NCBI GenBank assembly: GCA_017447165.1
Contig: JAFSOD010000004.1
Span: 367,267 to 431,266 of the forward strand
Direction: 5' to 3'
From: Bacilli bacterium
Lineage (GTDB): Bacteria; Bacillota_I; Bacilli_A; RFN20; CAG-826
Length of the DNA stretch: 64,000 nucleotides
The position numbers were made by a program, and so were the translations under genes. Numbering within the stretch: the stretch's first letter is position 1; every line of letters begins with the position of its first letter. The notes beneath the pieces are model-generated. The model was not told where the DNA came from and made no database searches. It saw nothing but the letters and a program-made list of their open reading frames with translations. Shown here in pieces: positions 44,349-51,221 of this stretch.

Positions 44349-44990
44349 ATGAAATTTCCACATGCTCATCGTGGCGTTAAATTAATCTTTGTTGCTGAGA
44401 TTATTTCTATCGTAGTTTCAATTCTAGCTTTAATCTCTGCCATTTTTGTTTCTATTGGAAGCGCAGAGGCGGCAGCGGCCACACTTTTAATGGTCAGCGG
44501 TATCGTTGGTATTGTTGTCTTTGTTATTCAACTAGTTGGTTTATTCCAAGGCGCTAGAGATTCTAGAGAATTCCGTATTGCTTTATGGATTACTTTAGTT
44601 GGTATTATCGCAAGTCTTACTTATGTGATTCTTCAAAATATTGACGCTACTAAAGGTTTATCACCAATTTTATTCGCAGTCTTAACTACAGTTGCTGCAG
44701 TCGCAGACTTCTTAGTTGTCCTCTGTGTCTTATTTGGTATTTCTAACTTAGCTGATCAACTTGGTGACGGCGAAATGAGTGAAAGAGGTCGTAGACTTGC
44801 AATGTATATCGTTGTTATCTACCTCATCTCCCTTATCTTAGGATTTATCCCAGGATTCAGTGTTTACGTTAACCCAGGCATTAGATTATTATTCTCAATC
44901 TTCTTAATTGCTTCTGCGGTTTTAGAAATCTTTATCTATGTTTGCACACTTATCTACTTACATAGTGCGATCAAAATGTTAGAAGAATAG
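44349..44990 (+). CDS. Integral membrane protein, function unknown
   Basis: 213 aa with about six hydrophobic segments; loops contain FQGARDSREFRIA and LGDGEMSERGRRLAMYI. Proteins with this plan are common in Bacilli/RF39 genomes and unnamed. Strong AAAAAGGAG ribosome binding site; single gene ended by a terminator. Confidence 0.68.
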   Translation: MKFPHAHRGVKLIFVAEIISIVVSILALISAIFVSIGSAEAAAATLLMVSGIVGIVVFVIQLVGLFQGARDSREFRIALWITLVGIIASLTYVILQNIDATKGLSPILFAVLTTVAAVADFLVVLCVLFGISNLADQLGDGEMSERGRRLAMYIVVIYLISLILGFIPGFSVYVNPGIRLLFSIFLIASAVLEIFIYVCTLIYLHSAIKMLEE

Positions 44991-45006
44991 TTGATTCTTA
45001 GATGCA

Positions 45007-45051
45007 AAAAAGGGGCTGTTAAGAAACCTATGAGGTGACTTAGCCCCTTTT
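45007..45051 (+). terminator. Intrinsic terminator
   Basis: AAAAAGGGGCT (45007-45017) is complementary to AGCCCCTTTT (45042-45051). The 24-nt loop contains the first copy of a 16-nt repeat (see repeat entry). Confidence 0.8.
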
Positions 45052-45095
45052 CGTTTGCGTTTTAAGCGTAACAGATATACTGTTAAGAAACCTAT
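45016..45095 (+). repeat. 16-nt direct repeat in the spacer
   Basis: CTGTTAAGAAACCTAT occurs at 45016-45031 and again at 45080-45095, 64 bp apart, once inside a terminator loop and once free. It may be a remnant of a small duplication. Confidence 0.7.
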
Positions 45096-45174
45096 TTCTT
45101 TCTTTGGTGTTTAATTCTAAGTGATTCATTGGCACCTTTTTTGAAATAGAAATCTAAATTATAATTAAATAAAT

Positions 45175-45432
45175 ATGAAAGTATCTTATCCGGCAATTTT
45201 TAGAGAAGATAAAGAAGATCCATCTTGGATTAATGTCTCTTTTCCTGATATTTGGGGAGGAGTGACTTGTGGAAAAGGGTTGGATGACGCTTTATATATG
45301 GCCGAAGATTTACTAAAGTTGATGTTAGAGACTGCTCCTATTCAATGTGAAAGACCAAGCTCTTTAGAAGAAACGCAAAAGAATTTCCCTAATGAGTTAA
45401 TTAAGATGGTTACAGTAGATATAAAAAGATAA
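45175..45432 (+). CDS. HicB-like antitoxin-type protein, no HicA visible
   Basis: 85 aa with the HicB fold signature: YPAIFRED at the start, VSFPDIWGGVTCGKGLDDALYMAEDLL in the middle. HicB normally neutralises the small RNase HicA next to it and represses its own gene. No HicA-like gene (~60 aa, basic, with a GSHR-type His) is seen on either side, and the C-terminal DNA-binding part is absent. TATAAT (45160-45165) lies 9 nt before the ATG. Could be a stand-alone regulator. Confidence 0.7.
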   Translation: MKVSYPAIFREDKEDPSWINVSFPDIWGGVTCGKGLDDALYMAEDLLKLMLETAPIQCERPSSLEETQKNFPNELIKMVTVDIKR

Positions 45433-45434
45433 TT

Positions 45435-45875
45435 ATGGATGACGAGATTAAAGAAGTATTACTTAAAATATTAGAAACTCCTTTTAACGGGAAAAAGGCA
45501 TTAGCGTTTAACGCCATTAACGCTTTTAAAGCTGATTTAGAGAATTATAATGTCCCCGCTGATAAAGCGATAGAATTTATCGATAATTTAACTGGCCTAT
45601 TTTCTTCTATAGATAAAAACATATCTAAAGAAGAATATGAGATTTATAACTATGCGACTAGCAATAAGATTAGCGAGGAACAATTTATTGATTTAGTAAA
45701 TAAGGCTAAAGAAGAAAAAACAAAAGAAAAAACTTTAAGGCGTTTAAGTAAATTTGATTTTGACTCTAAAAGTCATTTGCTTGTCTATGCGACAGTTATA
45801 ATGAGCGCGGATGGCCGCTATAAAAAAGAAGAAATCGACATCATCGATAGGATAATGTCGATCCATAATTTTTAA
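45435..45875 (+). CDS. TerB-like protein
   Basis: 146 aa, helical. The last 40 residues (HLLVYATVIMSADGRYKKEEIDIIDRIM) match the TerB / DjlA-N helical bundle, where the ADG...E..I segment binds metal. The N-terminal half has a second similar acidic stretch (SSIDKNISKEEYEIYNY). TerB proteins occur in stress and conflict systems, so it may belong with the genes that follow. It starts 2 bp after the HicB-like gene. Confidence 0.6.
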   Translation: MDDEIKEVLLKILETPFNGKKALAFNAINAFKADLENYNVPADKAIEFIDNLTGLFSSIDKNISKEEYEIYNYATSNKISEEQFIDLVNKAKEEKTKEKTLRRLSKFDFDSKSHLLVYATVIMSADGRYKKEEIDIIDRIMSIHNF

Positions 45876-45889
45876 AAATATTTTTTTGT

Positions 45890-46405
45890 TTATATAATCT
45901 CGTCGATAAGTCCGTATGCAAGGGCTTCTTCGGCACTCATCCAATTATCTCTTTCACAATCTTCGTGAAGTCTTTTTATAGTTTGACCGCTATTTTCAGC
46001 CATAATCTTTTCTAAAGATTCACGACGTTTTTGTAAATCATGAGCAATTTTTCTTAATTCGCTTTCTTTTTCCATCATTCCTGCTCTAGAGCTGATTAAT
46101 GGTTGGTGGATAAGGATACGACTGTGTTTTAAAGCAGTACGATGTCCTTTTTCTCCACAACTTAGTAAGAACGCTCCCATAGAAGCACATAAACCAGTAC
46201 ATGTAGTATATACAGGAGCTTGGATGTGTTTCATCGTGTCATAAATTGCTAGACCATGAACTATACTACCTCCATTAGAGTTGATATAGATTTGAATTGG
46301 TTCTTCATGAGATTCGCTATCAAGATCTAGAAGTTTAACGATAACGTTAATGGCGTTTATTTCATCAATCGTGCCATTTAAATTAATAATTCTTGTCTTA
46401 CTCAT
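45890..46405 (-). CDS. clpP: ClpP-type serine protease, active-site residues intact
   Basis: 171 aa, slightly shorter than housekeeping ClpP (~195). The catalytic triad is seen as Ser75 (GLCASMGAF), His100 (ILIHQPL) and Asp153 (CERDNWMSAEEA); GGSIVHGLAIYD is the handle/oxyanion strand. ClpP degrades proteins fed by AAA+ unfoldases. It lies 4 bp after a degenerate paralogue, like ClpP1/ClpP2 or ClpP/ClpR pairs. N-terminal axial-loop sequence is short. Last gene of a minus-strand operon with the TraG-like ATPase; likely not the housekeeping ClpP. Confidence 0.85.
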   Translation of the reverse strand: MSKTRIINLNGTIDEINAINVIVKLLDLDSESHEEPIQIYINSNGGSIVHGLAIYDTMKHIQAPVYTTCTGLCASMGAFLLSCGEKGHRTALKHSRILIHQPLISSRAGMMEKESELRKIAHDLQKRRESLEKIMAENSGQTIKRLHEDCERDNWMSAEEALAYGLIDEII

Positions 46406-46409
46406 AACC

Positions 46410-46952
46410 TTACTCCAATATCACATCAATAAGCCCGTATTTCTTGGCTTCTTCAATAGTGAACTCTCTATCTTTTTCGACATCGTTATGGATGACTTCG
46501 ACATCTTTAGATAATCTTTCAGCGAGAATCTTCTCAAATATATTTCTCACTTTGCTAGTTTCTCTAGCTTCGATTTCGACTTCGGTTTGTTGACTGCTTT
46601 CATTTGATAAATAACCAAATGGTTGATTTAAAGAAATAGTGGTGTGTTTTAAGCCATACTTCTTACCTTTAGAAGCCGCTGCGAGAATTAATGGAGCAAA
46701 GCCTCCAATATAGCCAATGCAGAAGACTGATATTGGGTTTTCAATATTTGCTAATACATCATATATTGCTACTGCATTTACAAAGTCATAGGTACGGCTA
46801 GATAAATAAATATTAATCTCGATATCTTTTGATTCTTTATTCCATCTCATAATATCTAAGATTATGGATGAAGCGCTTTCAGCGTCTAGTTTACTAGTGA
46901 TGAAAACGATATGGCTTTCTTCAATTTTGTCTTCAAGAGTTTTTTCTAGCAT
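46410..46952 (-). CDS. Catalytically degenerate ClpP paralogue (ClpR-like)
   Basis: 180 aa ClpP fold. At the nucleophile position the family GxAASM motif reads GYIGGFAP, so Ser is replaced by Gly84. The His position reads SLNQPFG, so His is Asn109. The acidic residue is kept (EKDREFTIEEAKKYGLID). The fold elements, including DFVNAVAIYD, are otherwise conserved. This mirrors ClpR subunits of cyanobacteria and plastids and the inactive ring partners known in some bacteria, so it probably forms a mixed ring with the neighbouring active ClpP. Confidence 0.82.
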   Translation of the reverse strand: MLEKTLEDKIEESHIVFITSKLDAESASSIILDIMRWNKESKDIEINIYLSSRTYDFVNAVAIYDVLANIENPISVFCIGYIGGFAPLILAAASKGKKYGLKHTTISLNQPFGYLSNESSQQTEVEIEARETSKVRNIFEKILAERLSKDVEVIHNDVEKDREFTIEEAKKYGLIDVILE

Positions 46953-46954
46953 AA

Positions 46955-48853
46955 TTATCTCCTTCTACTTCTGCCAAAGAAGAAATTGTCATCATCGTCA
47001 TCGTCTTCTCTAACTAAAGTGTAATAGTTTGGATCATCTAAATATCTTTCAGGAATGACAGCGCTATATTGATATTTGCTCTTACCTGGGTTTGCTAAGT
47101 TAACAGGAGCGAATTTTTCAAATGACTCGCCACGGAAATTCTTGAATATTCCTTCGTCCGCGCATTGATAACTTCTAACATAAGTAGATTTAATAACGTC
47201 CCATTTTATACGTTTAACAAACATCCATCCGGTTTCAATATTGTTTAATGTGCTAAGAGGGACAACTGGATAAGAAACAATCGAAGCCTCTTCACTATCT
47301 AATGAGGATTTAAGAGACTTAATGGTTTTTTGTCCGCATTCTTTTGAGAATCTTTCTTTAGTTTCCACACTTTGAGAACCTAAGAAAGTTTGTTGGTTAC
47401 AGTTATCAATAATGATACTGGCAACATTCTCTTTATAAACAGTATTTAATTGTTCATAAGATTGTAGATAAATGTGGAACCACATATTTCTACTTCTTGA
47501 AGTAGCAATCTTCACTTCAAAGTCAGGAATCGCTGGAATATTAGCGAATTCATCAAGCAAGAAGTGTAGAGGTCTACCTCCTGCAATACCGTCTTTTCTT
47601 TCCGCTTTTTCCGCTTTTTCTAAGAATTTTCTATAGACCCAGTTTAAGAATAATCCCGCAACTGCATTATCACTCTTATCATAGTCACGAGTAATAATGA
47701 ATAAAGCGATAGGTTGTTTAGAATCATCTAAGTCAATATTAGTTTCAGTGGTTAAGCCAAAGATGTGTCCGTTCATCCACTTACCAATCATAGATTGGCA
47801 GGTACTTAAGAAGCCTTTTTTAGTATTAGGAGCGGTCTTAGTGACAATCTCCATTTTATCAACTGCTTCTTTGGATTTTCCTTCCATAAATTGTTCTAAT
47901 TTATCTTGGTCGCTACCAGAATCTTCTCCATTAGTCTTGGAGGCTAAGGTATAAACATCATTCACGGTTTTGATATTAAACATATCTTTGGTGAAGTGTT
48001 TTTCTGGATTAATTGCATCTTCTAGCAAGGCTAAAATGATACCGTTAAAGAATTCTCTAGCACCGTTTTGCCAAGTTGGATCGTTAGATGATAGTTTATC
48101 ATCAGGGAACATTTGACTACAAAGTTGATTGACTAAAGATGTAACTTCAGCGTGGGCTAAAAATTTCACCCCATCAACATAGTTGTTAAATGCTTCATAA
48201 CTTGGGAAGGCAACATCATCAAAAACGATGTGATACCCATTAACGTATTCACTTTTATCGGAGGCTAGTGAATAAATTGGGTTTACTTCATTGCCTTTAA
48301 CAAATTTAGCTTCCTTGCCGATTTGAGGAATCTTTACTTGTTTTTCATAGATTTCTTCTAGTGGGTTCCAGCAGTTAGAATATTTAATGTTTTTAAAGTT
48401 AAGTAATTGAACTTTATAGCCATTATCAACTAAATGTTGGATGTTATGGAGATAAATCTCCCCTTTGGGGTCAGAAATGAAAATGTTTGGTTTGTTCTTT
48501 TGTGAAGTAATCGCACGGATTTGTGGTTCGATACAAGTAGTGGTTTTTCCTGATCCAGTAGTACCGATATATAACTCGTGCATTAAAGGAATGTAGTGAT
48601 AGCGTAAATGATATTTTTTCTTCTCTTCACTTGAGAGTTTTGAGTATTGATTATAATCAATACTTGTTTCTCCGTCAAAGAAATCACTAGCGAATGGGAA
48701 TCCTTTAATTTCTGTCTTATTTAAATCTTCATATAAACAGGTCTCAAAATTATAATCTTTAGATACTTGGTTATAGAGTAAAATTTGAGAATTCTCAACG
48801 TTCTTTTCAATATATCTAGATAAGACAATATCAGAATAAGACTTACGATTCAT
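46955..48853 (-). CDS. VirD4/TraG-family ATPase (T4SS coupling protein-like), orphan
   Basis: 632 aa. Walker A GTTGSGKTT (about residue 97), ISDPKGEIY, the WNPLEEIY segment and Walker B LHFLLDEFANIP (about residue 430) match the TraG/VirD4 coupling-protein family. No N-terminal membrane helices are seen; the protein begins directly with a soluble region, unlike classical VirD4. The tail is acidic then Phe/Arg-rich (EDDDDDDNFFFGRSRRR). No relaxase or other T4SS genes are present, so it may serve another ATP-driven process with its Clp neighbours. Confidence 0.8.
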   Translation of the reverse strand: MNRKSYSDIVLSRYIEKNVENSQILLYNQVSKDYNFETCLYEDLNKTEIKGFPFASDFFDGETSIDYNQYSKLSSEEKKKYHLRYHYIPLMHELYIGTTGSGKTTTCIEPQIRAITSQKNKPNIFISDPKGEIYLHNIQHLVDNGYKVQLLNFKNIKYSNCWNPLEEIYEKQVKIPQIGKEAKFVKGNEVNPIYSLASDKSEYVNGYHIVFDDVAFPSYEAFNNYVDGVKFLAHAEVTSLVNQLCSQMFPDDKLSSNDPTWQNGAREFFNGIILALLEDAINPEKHFTKDMFNIKTVNDVYTLASKTNGEDSGSDQDKLEQFMEGKSKEAVDKMEIVTKTAPNTKKGFLSTCQSMIGKWMNGHIFGLTTETNIDLDDSKQPIALFIITRDYDKSDNAVAGLFLNWVYRKFLEKAEKAERKDGIAGGRPLHFLLDEFANIPAIPDFEVKIATSRSRNMWFHIYLQSYEQLNTVYKENVASIIIDNCNQQTFLGSQSVETKERFSKECGQKTIKSLKSSLDSEEASIVSYPVVPLSTLNNIETGWMFVKRIKWDVIKSTYVRSYQCADEGIFKNFRGESFEKFAPVNLANPGKSKYQYSAVIPERYLDDPNYYTLVREDDDDDDNFFFGRSRRR

Positions 48854-48855
48854 GA

Positions 48856-49776
48856 TTACTTACCTCCTTTCACATTAAACCCAAGCTTTTTACTAGGGTC
48901 ACTAGAGGAATTGGTGAGTTCTTTCCACCATTGATTCTTATATTCATTGATACATTTCATCTTCTTATAGTAGTCGATATTATCAAGTAGCATAATCTCT
49001 ACAAAAGAATAATCAATATCATAGATATTATAATCAAGAATAATGTCTTGTTTAATGGAAGCGATTAATGAGAATGTATCGCTTGTTAATTGGTCATATT
49101 CTTTCTTTTTGATATTTGGAATATTGGTACTACCATTAGATAAGTAGGTGCTTAAAACGCATAAGTCAGAGAATAATTTTTTCTCTTTTTCCTCGCCTTT
49201 AATCTCAAAAAGATGCTTTAAGAAATATAACGAAGAAATATCACCCCAGAAAGCGCACTGTTTGAAGCGATAAATAGCAGCGTCGATATCTTTTTCGCAG
49301 CCTACTCCCGCGGCTAATAAAATAGCGACGGTTCTATTAATATCAACATCTCCATTAACAGAGGAATCGACCAGCTCTTTAAATCTGATGTCTGGATAAT
49401 ATGGTCTTAAATAACGGTACTCAAAGTAAATTTGATTAAAGTTCACTTTGTTAAATTTTTGATAAATATTCTTAAGCTTTAAAATCGCATCACATTTTAA
49501 ATATAAATATTGGCCGATCTTTGGAAAATCTCTATCTCCCTGATTGGCAAAAAATGCGTTAGCATCTTGAACAGTGCTTACGACAGTTAATTCGTCTAAT
49601 ACTAATCTCTTACATTCTTCAATTTCTTCCTTCGATAAAGAAAATACTCCACCGATGAAATCAATTAAATAACTAGAATCATTTTCTAGTTCAGTATTGA
49701 AATCATTGGAGAGCATTGTGGTCGTAATGAGAATACTAGACAAGGCTAAATACTTTTGTTTTTCACGCAAAACCAT
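48856..49776 (-). CDS. Helical protein with Sel1-like repeat, function unknown
   Basis: 306 aa, mostly helical. AVAILLAAGVGCEKDIDAAIYRFKQCAFWGDISSLYFL is one clear Sel1/TPR-like unit (about residues 150-195), usually a protein-binding scaffold. The rest is not recognised. It is the first gene of the minus operon sel1-like / TraG-like / ClpR-like / ClpP, with 2-4-bp spacing throughout, which implies one functional unit. Ribosome binding site AGGGGGT lies 7 nt before the ATG. Confidence 0.6.
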   Translation of the reverse strand: MVLREKQKYLALSSILITTTMLSNDFNTELENDSSYLIDFIGGVFSLSKEEIEECKRLVLDELTVVSTVQDANAFFANQGDRDFPKIGQYLYLKCDAILKLKNIYQKFNKVNFNQIYFEYRYLRPYYPDIRFKELVDSSVNGDVDINRTVAILLAAGVGCEKDIDAAIYRFKQCAFWGDISSLYFLKHLFEIKGEEKEKKLFSDLCVLSTYLSNGSTNIPNIKKKEYDQLTSDTFSLIASIKQDIILDYNIYDIDYSFVEIMLLDNIDYYKKMKCINEYKNQWWKELTNSSSDPSKKLGFNVKGGK

Positions 49777-49860
49777 GATATACCCCCTGTATTTTAAAAT
49801 TTCTTCTATATTTTACTAAGGTTAATATTTGTAGTAAAGTATTTGAGTGAGTGTGTTAAT

Positions 49861-50379
49861 ATGATAGATAATAAAGCTAGAGAAGAGCAGCTTTCCTTCA
49901 TCATAGATGATGTGATTCGTGAGAATTATGTTAAAGGTGATGAACTAGAAACAAGATTAAAGATTGACATCTATTTAGATGAGATCGCCAAAGAAATCGG
50001 TTCAAAAACCGCTGAGGAATTAAGAGATTATTTCTATTCTCAGAACTTTGATAAACTCAGTAAACTTTATGAGGCCGCTAAAGATAAACCAGCCCCATAT
50101 AAAAGAGGTATTGATATGAAAGAACGTGAATTATTAAAAAAGATTTGTTCTAACTCCAATGAACCAATCACAATTTATAACAAGCAAGGACAAGAATTTG
50201 TCTATAGCGTTTTAAAAAATTTTGAATTTGAAAAGAAACATTACGCTTTATTAGTCGACTTAGAAACTAGAAAGCAAAAATACTTCTGTTATGAATATGA
50301 CGAGAAGAGCAAAGAAGAAAAACTCGTTCCTGTCAAAGACGATAAATTAGTGGAGTTATTTTCCTTTTTAGGATTATAA
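49861..50379 (+). CDS. Protein with C-terminal DUF1292-like domain (paralogue A)
   Basis: 172 aa. The last ~75 residues (ITIYNKQGQEFVYSVLKNFEF, then KHYALLVDLE, then KLVPVKDDKLVELFSFL) have the strand pattern of DUF1292/YrzB proteins. The N-terminal helical part includes DIYLDEIAKEIG. No Shine-Dalgarno precedes the ATG; an in-frame TTG at 49843 is an alternative start. It is 1 bp upstream of a similar gene, and the two share the C-terminal plan, so they are likely old duplicates. Confidence 0.6.
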   Translation: MIDNKAREEQLSFIIDDVIRENYVKGDELETRLKIDIYLDEIAKEIGSKTAEELRDYFYSQNFDKLSKLYEAAKDKPAPYKRGIDMKERELLKKICSNSNEPITIYNKQGQEFVYSVLKNFEFEKKHYALLVDLETRKQKYFCYEYDEKSKEEKLVPVKDDKLVELFSFLGL

Positions 50380-50380
50380 A

Positions 50381-50938
50381 ATGGGCGGTCAACGTATAAA
50401 CGAAGTTTTTGATGCTGAAATCAGAAACTTAAATGGCAAAACATTAGAAGAATGTCGAGCAAGATTTAAAAGCAATATTAACGACCGACTTTATTTTGCT
50501 TATGAAGTTGAACAAAGAAAAGATTATGTGGAAGCATATCGAAGACTTTTAGATATGACTCTAGACGAATTATATCTTTTAAAAGAAAATCTTGAAGAGC
50601 TAACGAAACCAATAGTTTACCCTATAGATGTTCCTTTAAAAGAAAAAGCTTGGAAGAGCAAGATTTTTAGTGAATTTTATGTATATAACGGTTTAGGGGA
50701 AGAAGTGCTTTATCGAAAAGAGTATCAATTCACTTATAATGACGGCAAAAAATACGTCGTTTTAACTGATGTTAAAGAAGAAGACCATAAAGAAAATCCT
50801 CAATGCTATATTTGGGAATATATTGAAGCTAAAGATCCTAGCGAAGATAAGCTGGTAAAAGTAGCTGAACCTGCATTAGTGGAAGAATTAGAAAGATATG
50901 CAGAAAGATTGATGATGGGGTTACCAGAAGATGACTAA
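50381..50938 (+). CDS. Protein with C-terminal DUF1292-like domain (paralogue B)
   Basis: 185 aa. N-terminal helical region (MGGQRINEVFDAEIRNLNG...) followed by a DUF1292-like half: FYVYNGLGEEVLYRKEYQFTY, then KKYVVLTDV and KLVKVAEPALVEELERY. It parallels the upstream gene over the C-terminal 80 residues. It overlaps the RyR gene by 8 bp, so the three genes are coupled. Confidence 0.6.
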   Translation: MGGQRINEVFDAEIRNLNGKTLEECRARFKSNINDRLYFAYEVEQRKDYVEAYRRLLDMTLDELYLLKENLEELTKPIVYPIDVPLKEKAWKSKIFSEFYVYNGLGEEVLYRKEYQFTYNDGKKYVVLTDVKEEDHKENPQCYIWEYIEAKDPSEDKLVKVAEPALVEELERYAERLMMGLPEDD

Positions 50939-51221
50939 GAAAAAATATGTCCCTCATCCAGTGGATACTTCTACAGTTAAATTAGACCAAGACTTATTAG
51001 ATTTAACGGAAGTAATCGCAGAAAACGTTCATGAAGTTTGGTCAGCTTCTAGGATTAAAGAAGGTTGGACTTATGGAGAACAAAAAGATTCTGTTAAGAA
51101 AACCACGCCTTGCTTAGTTCCTTATGATGAACTACCAGAAATAGAAAAGCAGTACGACCGAGATACTGCTTTCGAAACAATAAAATTAATAATTAAATTA
51201 GGCTATAAGATTAATAAATAA
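50931..51221 (+). CDS. Standalone RyR (ryanodine-receptor-type) domain protein
   Basis: 96 aa, consisting almost wholly of one RyR domain: YVPHPVDTSTVKLDQDLLDL, then IAENVHEVWSASRIKEGWTYG, then KTTPCLVPYDELPEIEKQYDRDTAFETIKLIIKLGY. The family consensus (IAEN.HE.WA..R...GW.YG, P.LVPY..L...EK.YDR..A.ET.K) is fully met. In eukaryotes the domain is part of calcium-release channels; in bacteria it occurs in signalling and conflict-type proteins, probably binding a nucleotide-like ligand. It faces a large membrane protein that also ends in a RyR-type motif. Confidence 0.88.
   Translation: MTKKKYVPHPVDTSTVKLDQDLLDLTEVIAENVHEVWSASRIKEGWTYGEQKDSVKKTTPCLVPYDELPEIEKQYDRDTAFETIKLIIKLGYKINK

Noticed and set aside
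46955-48853. Part of a conjugative or integrative element
   Set aside because: No relaxase, VirB4, integrase or att repeats are in the window; a single coupling-protein homologue does not support it.
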